A stretch of DNA of 64,000 bases from Flavobacteriia bacterium. GTDB lineage: Bacteria; Bacteroidota; Bacteroidia; Flavobacteriales_D; Crocinitomicaceae. Shown piece after piece: positions 19,700 to 28,829 of this stretch (within the stretch, counting starts at the first letter, position 1; each line of letters begins with the position of its first letter). The position numbers and the translations under genes were made by a program. Where the stretch lies: assembly GCA_016178305.1 (NCBI GenBank), contig JACOTM010000012.1:1-64000 (forward strand), written 5' to 3'. The notes beneath the pieces were generated by a model. It did no database searches. It was not told where the DNA came from and saw nothing but the letters and a program-made list of their open reading frames with translations.

Positions 19700-21298
19700 A
19701 TGAAAACAATATTATTTACTTTATTTCTGATTTCTAATTTGGCTTACTCACAAAACAACTGGCAAATAACCGCCCAAGCTTGTATAGGAGGTGATCAGTC
19801 AGAAGGATTAATAGGGACGTTAAAATTGTCAAATGGATATAACTTGTTATATGGAAGATCGAATTCAGGAATATCGGGCGATAAAACAGAGTTGAATTAT
19901 GGATTAGCAGATTATTGGTTGGTTGCTATCGATGATAATTTGACAATTCAATGGCAAAAAACAATAGGCGGTAATTTAAACGATCAAATTTCTAAAGTAA
20001 TTGAATCTCAAGAGCATTTTTTATATTTAACAGGTTATTCTGAATCAGATATTACGGGAAACAAATCTGCTATAAATTATGGAGGAACAGACACTTGGGT
20101 CGTAAAAATGGATTTAAATGGTAACATTATTTGGGATAAAAGTTATGGTGGCAATCTTGGAGATATTGGCTCAGACATTATTGAACTTGAAAGTGGAAAT
20201 TTAATATTATTAAACACTTCATCATCAGATGTTTCTGGAAACAAAACATCTTTAAATAAAGGCTCAAATGATTATTGGTTAGTTAAAATTGATTCAGATG
20301 GATTTATATTAATGGATCAAACTTTTGGTGGAATAAACAATGATGTCTCAGGGAGTGTATTAAAAATCAATCAAAATCAATTATTGTTAGATGGATTTTC
20401 GAACTCTTCTATATCAGGGGATAAATCAGAAAACAGTTATGGATTGAATGATGGTTGGTTAATAAAAATAGATACAAATGGGGCAATTATTAATGATTTT
20501 ACATTAGGTGGGAGTGGAGATGATTATATTAAAATAAATAATATGCTAATAATAAATAATTTATTGTTTTTAGTTGGACAATCAAATTCTCCAATTTCTG
20601 GAAATAAAATGGTATCTAATTATCAAAACTCAACCGATTGTTGGATTGTAAAAATGGATGAAAACTTTAATATTATTAATCAAATAGCAATAGGGTCAGA
20701 TAGTACTGAAATTCCTTCATATATTAGTGTATTTAATACTAATTTGTTAATTAGTACGGCATCTTATTCTGGAATCAATCAATTCAAATCAGAAGCGAAC
20801 CATGGGAAATTAGATAATTGGTATTTTGAAGTTGATGAAAATTTAAACTTTTTAGGAAATAAATCATTTGGCTCAAATGGGTATGAATCACTCGCGTTTA
20901 CTTTACAGAGTTCAACAACGGAATTATTACTAGCTTCTTATTCTGGAGGCAAAAACACAGGAGATAAAACATGTGTAGGTCATAATACAAACAATACCAG
21001 TACTTCACCATCAGATTTTTGGGTTTATAAAGTTTCAACAGATGCAGGAATAAAAGAACAAGAAATTGATAAATTTCAAATTTTTCCAAATCCAATAATT
21101 AATGCGTTTATCATTCAAACAGAAAATCAGATTGATCGAATTGAAATACTAGGAAATGATGGAAAAATCGTTCTAGAAAAAGAATTTTCAGATAAGAATT
21201 ATTATGTTAACTCCAATGAATTACAAGCTGGAATTTATTACTGTAAAATAGTAGATAACAATGGAAATTTAGTAATTAAAAAGTTGGTGAAAGCGTAA
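19700..21298 (+). CDS. Secreted seven-repeat beta-propeller-like protein with T9SS type A domain
   Basis: A 532-residue protein with signal peptide MKTILFTLFLISNLAYSQ. The body contains seven units of about 55 residues built on SGDK/SGNK, a YG or similar, then DxWhhKhD and a following GG (for example DITGNKSAINYGGTDTWVVK). Seven units suggest a closed seven-bladed propeller. The end (FQIFPNPIINAFIIQTENQ ... GIYYCKIVDNNG) is a type A sorting domain. Binding partner and role are unknown. The ATG follows a terminator hairpin by about 10 bp, and another terminator follows the gene. Confidence 0.8.
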   Translation: MKTILFTLFLISNLAYSQNNWQITAQACIGGDQSEGLIGTLKLSNGYNLLYGRSNSGISGDKTELNYGLADYWLVAIDDNLTIQWQKTIGGNLNDQISKVIESQEHFLYLTGYSESDITGNKSAINYGGTDTWVVKMDLNGNIIWDKSYGGNLGDIGSDIIELESGNLILLNTSSSDVSGNKTSLNKGSNDYWLVKIDSDGFILMDQTFGGINNDVSGSVLKINQNQLLLDGFSNSSISGDKSENSYGLNDGWLIKIDTNGAIINDFTLGGSGDDYIKINNMLIINNLLFLVGQSNSPISGNKMVSNYQNSTDCWIVKMDENFNIINQIAIGSDSTEIPSYISVFNTNLLISTASYSGINQFKSEANHGKLDNWYFEVDENLNFLGNKSFGSNGYESLAFTLQSSTTELLLASYSGGKNTGDKTCVGHNTNNTSTSPSDFWVYKVSTDAGIKEQEIDKFQIFPNPIINAFIIQTENQIDRIEILGNDGKIVLEKEFSDKNYYVNSNELQAGIYYCKIVDNNGNLVIKKLVKA

Positions 21299-21338
21299 AG
21301 AGATTTTAGTTCCATAATTTTCATAAACAAGATTATAC

Positions 21339-21368
21339 AAGGTTGGTATTTTGCCAACCTTTTTTTTT
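21339..21368 (+). terminator. Rho-independent terminator after the propeller gene
   Basis: AAGGTTGG-TATTTTG-CCAACCTT and eight T residues, the same hairpin as at 17824-17850. Confidence 0.9.
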
Positions 21369-21401
21369 GCTTGAAATTCTCATTTTTTGAGAAATTTAGA
21401 C

Positions 21402-21409
21402 TAATTTTG
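21402..21409 (+). promoter_or_regulatory. -7 box upstream of purH
   Basis: TAATTTTG matches TAnnTTTG and lies 22 bp before the purH ATG, behind a terminator. No well-spaced -33 TTTG is visible. A small GAAATTCTC/GAGAAATTT inverted repeat lies just upstream. Confidence 0.45.
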
Positions 21410-21431
21410 CACTTCCTTTTTAAGTTTAAAG

Positions 21432-22961
21432 ATGAGCACATCAAAAAAAATTACATCTGCATTAATTTCAGTATATGACAAAACAGGTTTAGAACCGATT
21501 GTTCGTAAATTACATGCTTACAATGTTACTATCTATTCAACAGGTGGAACACAATCGTTTATTGAAGAATTAGGTATTCCCGTTGAAAGAGTAGAAGATT
21601 TAACTTCTTATCCTTCAATTTTAGGAGGTCGTGTAAAAACATTACACCCAAAAATTTTTGGTGGTATCTTAAACAGGAGAGATTTACAAGAAGATCAAGA
21701 TCAAATTGTTGCGTATGAAATTCCAAATTTGGATTTAGTAATTGTGGACTTATATCCTTTTGAAGCAACTGTAGCTTCAGGTGCTTCTCACGATGCAATT
21801 ATTGAAAAAATAGATATAGGTGGTATTTCATTGATTCGTGCAGCCGCAAAAAACCATAAGGATGTAGTGATTATTCCAAGTCAAGAACAATATGCCACTT
21901 TGGAAGAAATTTTAACAAATGGTGCTGGTTCAACAACTTTAGAAGAAAGAGTTGCATTTGCTCGAGATGCTTTCAATGTATCTTCTCATTATGATACACA
22001 TATTTTTAACTATTTTAACCAAGGAGAAACAGAAGCGTTCAAGCAAAGTATCCAACAAGCACAAGTGTTACGATATGGAGAAAACCCACATCAAAAAGGA
22101 ATTTTTCATGGAGATTTAAATGCTATTTTTGATAAATTACACGGTAAAGAATTATCTTACAACAACTTGTTAGATGTCGATGCTGCTGTGAATTTAATGA
22201 ATGAATTTAAAAATGAAGACCCTACATTTGCTATTTTAAAACACAATAACCCTTGTGGACTAGCAATTCGTTCGACATTAAAACAAGCATATATTGATAC
22301 ATTAGCAGGTGATCCTGTAAGCGCATTTGGAGGAATCTTAATTGCCAATAAAGAAATTGATTTAGATACGGCAGTTGAAATCAACGAATTATTTTGCGAA
22401 GTTGTAATTGCGCCATCTTACAATGCGGAAGCATTAGAATTATTAAAAAGTAAAAAGAACCGTATTATTTTAGTTCAAAAAGATATCCTATTGCCAAAAC
22501 GTCAATTCAGAACAATTTTGAATGGTGTATTGGAGCAGGATAAAGATTTGATAACTGAAACAGCAGGTCACTTAGAAACTAGAACAAAATTAACGCCTTC
22601 TGAACAAGAAGTGAAAGATTTATTGTTCGCAAATAAAATAGTGAAACATGTGAAATCAAATACAATCGTTTTAGCGAAAGGAAATCAATTGTTAGCATGT
22701 GGAACGGGACAAACGTCAAGAGTTGATGCTTTAACACAAGCAATTCATAAGGCAAAATCATTTGGTTTTGATTTGAATGGTTCGGTGATGTCATCAGATG
22801 CCTTTTTTCCTTTTCCAGACTGTGTTGAAATCGCAGGAAATGAAGGTATTAAAGCAGTAATTCAACCAGGAGGATCGATTAAAGATGATTTATCAGTAGA
22901 TTACTGTAATGAAAATAATATTGCAATGGTTTTCACTGGAAATAGACATTTCAAGCATTAA
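21432..22961 (+). CDS. purH: Bifunctional AICAR transformylase / IMP cyclohydrolase
   Basis: This 509-residue cytoplasmic enzyme carries out the last two steps of de novo IMP synthesis. The N-terminal MGS-like cyclohydrolase domain (about 1-190) shows SVYDKTGLEP, STGGTQSFIEELG and GGRVKTLHPKIFGGIL. The C-terminal transformylase domain (about 200-509) shows LRYGENPHQKG, KHNNPCGLAI, SSDAFFPFPD and the terminal FTGNRHFKH. Length and motif order match bacterial PurH. It lies alone between a terminator and the mreB operon. Confidence 0.98.
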   Translation: MSTSKKITSALISVYDKTGLEPIVRKLHAYNVTIYSTGGTQSFIEELGIPVERVEDLTSYPSILGGRVKTLHPKIFGGILNRRDLQEDQDQIVAYEIPNLDLVIVDLYPFEATVASGASHDAIIEKIDIGGISLIRAAAKNHKDVVIIPSQEQYATLEEILTNGAGSTTLEERVAFARDAFNVSSHYDTHIFNYFNQGETEAFKQSIQQAQVLRYGENPHQKGIFHGDLNAIFDKLHGKELSYNNLLDVDAAVNLMNEFKNEDPTFAILKHNNPCGLAIRSTLKQAYIDTLAGDPVSAFGGILIANKEIDLDTAVEINELFCEVVIAPSYNAEALELLKSKKNRIILVQKDILLPKRQFRTILNGVLEQDKDLITETAGHLETRTKLTPSEQEVKDLLFANKIVKHVKSNTIVLAKGNQLLACGTGQTSRVDALTQAIHKAKSFGFDLNGSVMSSDAFFPFPDCVEIAGNEGIKAVIQPGGSIKDDLSVDYCNENNIAMVFTGNRHFKH

Positions 22962-23056
22962 TTAAAATTTTTTTCACAAAAAGTGTAACAAAATTTCGAT
23001 TCTTACGAAGAACCTATGTAACAATTCAAGCTTTTTAGAAAAGCACCAAGAGAAAA

Positions 23057-24082
23057 ATGGGATTATTTAGCTTTTTAACGCAAGAAATTGCGATCGACTT
23101 AGGAACGGCGAATACACTAATTATCATGAATGATAAAGTAGTGGTGGATGAGCCGTCAATTGTTGCAAGAGATATTCAAAGCGGCAAAATTGTTGCTATT
23201 GGAAAGAAAGCGCAACAAATGCATGGAAAAACACATAAGCTGATTGAAACGGTTCGCCCGTTGAAAGATGGTGTGATTGCTGATTTCCAAAGCGCGGAAC
23301 AAATGATTCGTGGAATGATTAAAATGATTAATCCAGGGAGAAGTTTATTTAATCCTGCACTTCGAATGGTAATTTGTATTCCTTCAGGTATTACAGAAGT
23401 TGAAAAGCGTGCAGTACGTGATTCAGCAGAACATGCAGGAGCGAAAGAAGTTTATTTAATTCATGAGCCTATGGCTGCAGCAATTGGTATCGGTATCGAT
23501 GTTGAAGAACCAATGGGAAACATGATTATTGATATAGGTGGTGGTACTTCAGAAATTGCTGTCATTGCATTAGGAGGTATCGTTTGTGATAAATCAATTC
23601 GTATTGCGGGAGATGATTTTACAAATGACATCGAAGAATACATGCGTCGTCAACATAATATTTTAGTAGGTGAGCGTACAGCAGAGCAAATTAAAATTCA
23701 AGTTGGTGCAGCATTGCCAGAATTAGACACTCCACCAGAAGATTTTGCCGTTCGAGGACGAGATTTAATGACTGGTATTCCGAAAGAAATTGTTGTGAGT
23801 TATACCGAAATAGCACATGCTTTAGATAAAACTATTTGTAAAATAGAAGAAGCGATATTAAGTGCATTAGAGATGACTCCGCCAGAATTATCTGCGGATA
23901 TTTATAAAACAGGAATTTACTTAGCGGGTGGTGGATCGATGTTGAGAGGCTTGGATAAACGTATCTCTGCTAAAACAAAATTACCTGTTCACATCGCTGA
24001 AGATCCACTAAGAGCAGTAGCCAGAGGAACAAGTATCGCGTTGAAAAATGTAGATCGTTACCAATTCTTGATAAAAGATTAA
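23057..24082 (+). CDS. mreB: Rod shape-determining actin-like protein MreB
   Basis: A 341-residue bacterial actin. Phosphate-binding loops are seen as IAIDLGTANT (residues about 11-20) and IIDIGGGTSEIAVIALGG (about 158-175), with the adenosine-binding loop LAGGGSMLRGLD near residue 295. It forms membrane-associated filaments that position the elongation machinery. It heads the cluster mreB-mreC-mreD-mrdA-rodA, so the cell is probably rod-shaped. A terminator hairpin lies between it and mreC, which may set mreB expression above that of the rest. Confidence 0.97.
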   Translation: MGLFSFLTQEIAIDLGTANTLIIMNDKVVVDEPSIVARDIQSGKIVAIGKKAQQMHGKTHKLIETVRPLKDGVIADFQSAEQMIRGMIKMINPGRSLFNPALRMVICIPSGITEVEKRAVRDSAEHAGAKEVYLIHEPMAAAIGIGIDVEEPMGNMIIDIGGGTSEIAVIALGGIVCDKSIRIAGDDFTNDIEEYMRRQHNILVGERTAEQIKIQVGAALPELDTPPEDFAVRGRDLMTGIPKEIVVSYTEIAHALDKTICKIEEAILSALEMTPPELSADIYKTGIYLAGGGSMLRGLDKRISAKTKLPVHIAEDPLRAVARGTSIALKNVDRYQFLIKD

Positions 24083-24101
24083 TATATTTCAATATATTTG
24101 T

Positions 24102-24128
24102 AGTCCCGACCTTTCATCGGGACTTTTT
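24102..24128 (+). terminator. Terminator or attenuator between mreB and mreC
   Basis: AGTCCCGA-CCTTTC-ATCGGGACT forms a strong stem followed by a T run. It ends about 12 bp before the mreC ATG with no room for a promoter, so the mreCD-mrdA-rodA transcripts probably arise by partial read-through. Confidence 0.85.
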
Positions 24129-24139
24129 TCGTTTATAGA

Positions 24140-24979
24140 ATGCATAATTTAAGGGCTTTTTTTCGTCGCTTTAGAGTATTTTTATTGTTTGTACTGCTGC
24201 AAGTTTTTGCCCTGTCTAATTATTTCACCTCATTAAACTTTCCACGTTCTCAATATTTAACAACTGCTTCATCAATTGCAGGATCTTTTTTAAGTATTGA
24301 ATTTGAAATCACTAAACATTGGAATTTAGGCACAAATAATGAAAAACTGCAAAAAGAAAATATTCGTTTACGAAAAAAAATGCCCAATAGTTTTATTCGC
24401 TTAAATAATGGGATTGTAAAAATAAACGATACACTCTATAAACAACAATATGAGTATATTCCTTCAATCGTAATAAATTCAACTTTTGATAAACGAAATA
24501 ATTATTTTACACTTAACTCGGGTTCGTCTCAAGGAATTAAAAGAGGAATGGGTGTTTTTTCGGATAAAGGAATTGTTGGAGTGATTCACAATGTAAGCGA
24601 AAATTATTCAGTTGTAAAATCCGTATTAACAAGCGACATTAATTTGGACGTGATGATTGAGTCATCAGGAGCATTTGGATTACTCAAATGGAATGGCATC
24701 AATTCAAGAATAGGTTCGATAGATGGAATATCAAATGATATTAAAATTAAAAAATGGTCTAAAGTTGTCACAAGAGGTGGTTCTGGAATTTTTCCAAGAG
24801 GCTTAATGGTTGGGAAAATTAAAAAATTAGGATCAGTTGAAGGAAAACCTTTGTGGGATGTCTCTATCGTTTATTCAGAAGATTACCGTAAAATACAAAA
24901 TGTATATATAGTTAAAAATCTGATGCAAGAAGAACAGAATAAATTAGAAGATAAAATCCCAGAAGACAAAGAAGAATGA
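24140..24979 (+). CDS. mreC: Rod shape-determining protein MreC
   Basis: A 279-residue protein with one N-terminal transmembrane helix (about 13-33), a periplasmic coiled coil (about 55-80) and the beta-barrel MreC core. The core is recognisable by LNSGSSQGIKRGMGVFSDKG, NLDVMIESSGAFGLLKWNG and VVTRGGSGIFPRGLMVGKI. It links the MreB cytoskeleton to the PBP2/RodA synthase. Its stop overlaps the mreD ATG by 4 bp, showing tight translational coupling. The acidic, Lys-rich tail (about 262-279) is probably disordered. Confidence 0.95.
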   Translation: MHNLRAFFRRFRVFLLFVLLQVFALSNYFTSLNFPRSQYLTTASSIAGSFLSIEFEITKHWNLGTNNEKLQKENIRLRKKMPNSFIRLNNGIVKINDTLYKQQYEYIPSIVINSTFDKRNNYFTLNSGSSQGIKRGMGVFSDKGIVGVIHNVSENYSVVKSVLTSDINLDVMIESSGAFGLLKWNGINSRIGSIDGISNDIKIKKWSKVVTRGGSGIFPRGLMVGKIKKLGSVEGKPLWDVSIVYSEDYRKIQNVYIVKNLMQEEQNKLEDKIPEDKEE

Positions 24980-25491
24980 AAATAGTAATCGTACATACAT
25001 TAAGGTTTTTATTTTTTGTGTTAGCACAATCGTTAATTTTCAATCAATTGGAAGTTGGATTTGGAATACATCCCATGATTTATCCGCTGTTTATAGTATT
25101 GCTTCCTTTTGAAATAAATACACTTTTATTGTTGTTAATAGCCTTGATTACAGGCCTGTGTATTGATTCATTGTCAAACACTTATGGTTTACATACATCT
25201 TCTTTATTGGTTGTTGCTTATTTACGACCAATAATTTTTAAAATTTTTGCCCCGCGGGATGGATACGATGCAAACAAGGAAGGATCTATTTCAGAAATGG
25301 GGCAACGATGGTTTATTTACGTTTTTGGTATATTGCTTTTAATTCATCATTTTTGGTTTTTTATGCTTGAAATGTTTAAATGGAATGAAATTTTATTGAT
25401 TCTTAAAAAAACAATTTTGAGTTTACCAATTTCCTATCTACTTTGTGTACTTTTACAAGTAGTTTTCGTTAGCAAGCCCAAAGAAAGATGA
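24976..25491 (+). CDS. mreD: Rod shape-determining protein MreD
   Basis: A 171-residue integral membrane protein with about five hydrophobic helices, for example FLFFVLAQSLIFNQL near the N-terminus and LLLLIALITGLCIDSLSNTYG in the middle. The latter resembles the conserved GlhxDhhs motif of MreD. Sequence conservation in this family is weak, so the call relies strongly on position between mreC and mrdA, with 4-bp overlaps on both sides. Confidence 0.9.
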   Translation: MKIVIVHTLRFLFFVLAQSLIFNQLEVGFGIHPMIYPLFIVLLPFEINTLLLLLIALITGLCIDSLSNTYGLHTSSLLVVAYLRPIIFKIFAPRDGYDANKEGSISEMGQRWFIYVFGILLLIHHFWFFMLEMFKWNEILLILKKTILSLPISYLLCVLLQVVFVSKPKER

Positions 25492-27353
25492 ATTTCGATA
25501 CTAGAAAGTATGTAATAATCGTTTTTATATTAACGGTTGGTATTATTTATACCATTCGCCTTTTTTTCATGCAGGTTATAGATGATACTTGGACATTAAG
25601 AGCAACCGAAGTGTCAGAACGAAGAAAACAAATTGTTCCGCCAAGAGGTGCGATTTTTGATCGTTTTGGGACAAAAGTAGTATCTAACAGAACCTATTAT
25701 AATTTAATGTTTGTTGAAGATGATATTAAACATTTAGATACGGCAGCATTTGAAAAATTATTAGGATGGGAGAAAGGAGATGTAAAAAAACGATTTAAAG
25801 AAATTGTTATTGAACAAAGAACATATCGTGATAAAAATGATGGTTACAAAGTAAAACCTAATTATCAAAGTGATAGACCTTATGCTTTTATCAAGGAAAT
25901 GACTTTGGATGAAATTGCGAAAATAGCGCCAAATTTATATAAATTTCCTGGTTTTTATGAAGAAATAACGAGTATGCGTTCTTATACGTATCCGAATGGA
26001 GCAAATATTTTTGGCTATATCACCGAAGTTAACGAAAAAGAAATAGAAGAAGATTCATACTATCGAAAAGGGGATAACATCGGAAGAGCAGGAATTGAAA
26101 AATTTTATGAAAAGGAATTAAGAGGTCAAAAAGGTATAAAATACATTGTAACTTCTGCTCGAAATAATGAATTGAAACCTTATATGGGTGGAAAATACGA
26201 TACGATTGCCAAGCAAGGACCTAATTTTAGATTGGGAATAGACATCAAATTACAAGAATATGGTGAAAAACTAATGCAAGGCAAAAGAGGTTGTATAGTA
26301 GCAATTGAACCTTCTACAGGAGAAATATTAGCGTTAGTATCTTCTCCAACGTATGACCCTAATTTATTAATCGGGAATAGAAATATTAAAAAGAATTATC
26401 CGAAATTAATTCTAGATAAAGACATGCCTTTGTTTCCTAGACCGTTGGCAGCAGAATACCCACCAGGTTCCATTTTTAAATTATTACAATCTTTAATTGC
26501 TCTTCAAGAAGGAGTCATTACTCCTGAATCTGGGTTTCCATGTAATAAAGGCCTCGTTGGTTGTCACCCCGGACATACAGCAAACAATTTACCAGATGCA
26601 ATTAAGTTTTCTTGTAACCCATATTTTTATGCAGTTGTAAGACGAATATTGCAACAAGGGAAAAGTAAAAATGTTTTTGCAGATGCAGAAATAGGGATGA
26701 ATAAATGGTATGATTACATGATGGCTTTTGGTTTGGGTCAAAAATTTGATTCAGATGTTACAGGCTTACGTCCAGGTTTAATACCAAATTCAGCTTATTA
26801 TAACAAATGGTATGGTTATCATCGTTGGGCATTTTCAACCATTCGATCTAATTCAATTGGGCAAGGAGAAATTAAATTAACACCGCTTCAAATGGCTAAT
26901 GTAGCTTGTATTATAGCGAATAGAGGATGGTATTATACACCACATTTTGTGAAATCGATAGGAGGAAAGGGTTCATTACCCCAATTTCGTAAAAAACATA
27001 AATGTAAAATTGATCGTAAAAATTATGACCCTGTGGTTGAAGGAATGCGTCGAGCAGTTAATGAACCAGGAGGAACAGCTTCGAGAGCAAAAATAAATAA
27101 CGAACAAAAAATAATTGTTTGTGGTAAAACAGGAACAGCTCAAAATCCTCATGGAGAAGACCATGCTGTTTTTATCTCATTTGCACCGATGGATCAACCC
27201 AAAATAGCAATAGCTGTATTTATTGAAAATGCTGGTTTTGGAGGAACATGGTCAGCTCCAGTTGCAAGTTTAATGATGGAAAAATATTTGACACGAAAAG
27301 TAAAAGATAAAGAAAAGGAAAAACGAATCTTAGAAGCGACGTTTAAAAATTAA
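25488..27353 (+). CDS. mrdA: Penicillin-binding protein 2 (elongation transpeptidase)
   Basis: A 621-residue class B PBP. An N-terminal transmembrane anchor (about 8-28) precedes the dimerisation domain with PPRGAIFDRFG, and then the transpeptidase domain. Catalytic motifs are SxxK in PPGSIFKLLQ (about residue 330), SxN as SCN in KFSCNPYF (about 378) and KTG in CGKTGTAQNP (about 548). It cross-links peptidoglycan during elongation as the partner of RodA, whose gene starts 3 bp after this stop. Length is normal for the family. Confidence 0.96.
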   Translation: MNFDTRKYVIIVFILTVGIIYTIRLFFMQVIDDTWTLRATEVSERRKQIVPPRGAIFDRFGTKVVSNRTYYNLMFVEDDIKHLDTAAFEKLLGWEKGDVKKRFKEIVIEQRTYRDKNDGYKVKPNYQSDRPYAFIKEMTLDEIAKIAPNLYKFPGFYEEITSMRSYTYPNGANIFGYITEVNEKEIEEDSYYRKGDNIGRAGIEKFYEKELRGQKGIKYIVTSARNNELKPYMGGKYDTIAKQGPNFRLGIDIKLQEYGEKLMQGKRGCIVAIEPSTGEILALVSSPTYDPNLLIGNRNIKKNYPKLILDKDMPLFPRPLAAEYPPGSIFKLLQSLIALQEGVITPESGFPCNKGLVGCHPGHTANNLPDAIKFSCNPYFYAVVRRILQQGKSKNVFADAEIGMNKWYDYMMAFGLGQKFDSDVTGLRPGLIPNSAYYNKWYGYHRWAFSTIRSNSIGQGEIKLTPLQMANVACIIANRGWYYTPHFVKSIGGKGSLPQFRKKHKCKIDRKNYDPVVEGMRRAVNEPGGTASRAKINNEQKIIVCGKTGTAQNPHGEDHAVFISFAPMDQPKIAIAVFIENAGFGGTWSAPVASLMMEKYLTRKVKDKEKEKRILEATFKN

Positions 27354-27356
27354 TTC

Positions 27357-28760
27357 ATGAGACAAGGAGAGAAATTAACAAGTCATTTAGATTGGCCATT
27401 GCTAATCATCTATTTTCTGTTTTTGATAATGGGAATGGCTACAGTATATTCCACTTCTTTAAATCCCGAACATCCAAATTTATTTGATTATTCTCAAAAA
27501 TATGGGAAACAAATAGTATGGTTAGGTGTTTCTCTTTTTTTAGGATTATTGGTTTTTTTAATAGACTCAAGTGTCTATAGGAAATTTGCTGTTCCGATAT
27601 ATCTTTTTACACTCGTTCTGTTAGTTGCAGTATTGTTTATGCCCCCTATAAATGGAGCAAGAGCATGGTTGCAATTGGGTGGTTTTGGTATTCAGCCGGC
27701 TGAGTTTGCTAAAACAGGTACGGCACTTTTATTAGCACGGTATATTAGTTCTTTAAATATTAAACAACAAAATTTGAATTCTGTTTTGGTAGCCAATGCA
27801 ATTATGTTAGTACCAATGGTATTAATCTTGTTACAGCCCGATGCAGGTACTTTTGTTGTATTTACATCGTTCTTATTTGTAATGTACAGAGAAGGTTTGA
27901 CCTATGATCCATTGGTATTAAAAATTGTAAACTTAATTCCAGGAATTAAATTCAAACAAACTTGGGTAGGAACACACTTTATACCAATTATGTTTGCGGT
28001 TGTTTTTTTATGTATCGTTACGTTATTATTGAGTAACAATACTTTAACTTTTGATTTTTTACCAGGAGTTAAAATTCCCGGTTTTTTTGGTGTAATTATT
28101 TCGTTACTTATTTTTTGTTTAATTGCTTTTTTCTTTTTAAGGTTTAATTCTTCAAAAAGAGATAGAAGACGGATAACAACAGTTATTTTATTAGCTTTTA
28201 TTTTATCTACTTCCATCGCTTCAAGTGTAAATTATTTGTTTCAAAATCTGGCTGAACATCAAAAAGATCGAATTGAATTGGTATTAGGAATAAGTAAAAA
28301 AGACGAAAAAAACGGAAAAGATTACAATAGAAATAGAGCGATGGCAGCTGTTGGATCTGGCGGTTTATTTGGCAAAGGTTATACGAATGCTTCTGTGGCA
28401 ACGATAGAAAGTAATCACGTTCCAGAAAGTGAAACAGATTTTATTTTTTGCCCTTATGCAGAAGAATGGGGTTTTGTAGGAACATTTATTTTAATAGTGA
28501 TGTACATGATTATGTTTTTTAGAATAATTATGATTGCTGAACGACAACGTTCTCGTTTCAATAGAGTATATGCATATTCGGTAGTAATGATTTTGTTTTA
28601 TCATTTAGCAGTTAATATCGGTATGAATATAGGTTTTGCACCTGTAATAGGAATTCCACTTCCTTTTTTCAGTTATGGAGGTTCGTCAATGATGTCATTT
28701 TCAGTATTGATTTTTGTACTTTTGAAATTGGATAGTCAGCGAAGTCATGTTTTACAATAA
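27357..28760 (+). CDS. rodA: RodA peptidoglycan glycosyltransferase (SEDS family)
   Basis: A 467-residue polytopic membrane protein of the SEDS family that polymerises lipid II during elongation. Conserved features include GARAWLQLGGFGIQPAEFAK, LLQPDAGTFVVF (holding the catalytic-region Asp) and the C-terminal PESETDFIFCPYAEEWGFVG and PLPFFSYGGSSMMSFS. It is longer than the roughly 370 residues usual in Proteobacteria. The extra length is a central inserted region (about 190-325) with hydrophobic and charged stretches, as in other Bacteroidota. Confidence 0.95.
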   Translation: MRQGEKLTSHLDWPLLIIYFLFLIMGMATVYSTSLNPEHPNLFDYSQKYGKQIVWLGVSLFLGLLVFLIDSSVYRKFAVPIYLFTLVLLVAVLFMPPINGARAWLQLGGFGIQPAEFAKTGTALLLARYISSLNIKQQNLNSVLVANAIMLVPMVLILLQPDAGTFVVFTSFLFVMYREGLTYDPLVLKIVNLIPGIKFKQTWVGTHFIPIMFAVVFLCIVTLLLSNNTLTFDFLPGVKIPGFFGVIISLLIFCLIAFFFLRFNSSKRDRRRITTVILLAFILSTSIASSVNYLFQNLAEHQKDRIELVLGISKKDEKNGKDYNRNRAMAAVGSGGLFGKGYTNASVATIESNHVPESETDFIFCPYAEEWGFVGTFILIVMYMIMFFRIIMIAERQRSRFNRVYAYSVVMILFYHLAVNIGMNIGFAPVIGIPLPFFSYGGSSMMSFSVLIFVLLKLDSQRSHVLQ

Positions 28761-28778
28761 AATACCTAATTTCAACTG

Positions 28779-28808
28779 TTGATTGAATCAAAGAAATCTT
28801 TACATTTA
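28779..28808 (+). promoter_or_regulatory. Promoter candidate for the class A PBP gene
   Basis: TTG (28779-28781) and TACATTTA (28801-28808) are 19 bp apart, which is the usual Bacteroidota spacing, with one mismatch to TAnnTTTG. It lies 22 bp before the ATG at 28830 and would separate this gene from the rodA transcript. Confidence 0.5.
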
Positions 28809-28829
28809 CATAAAAATTGAATATTTAAT

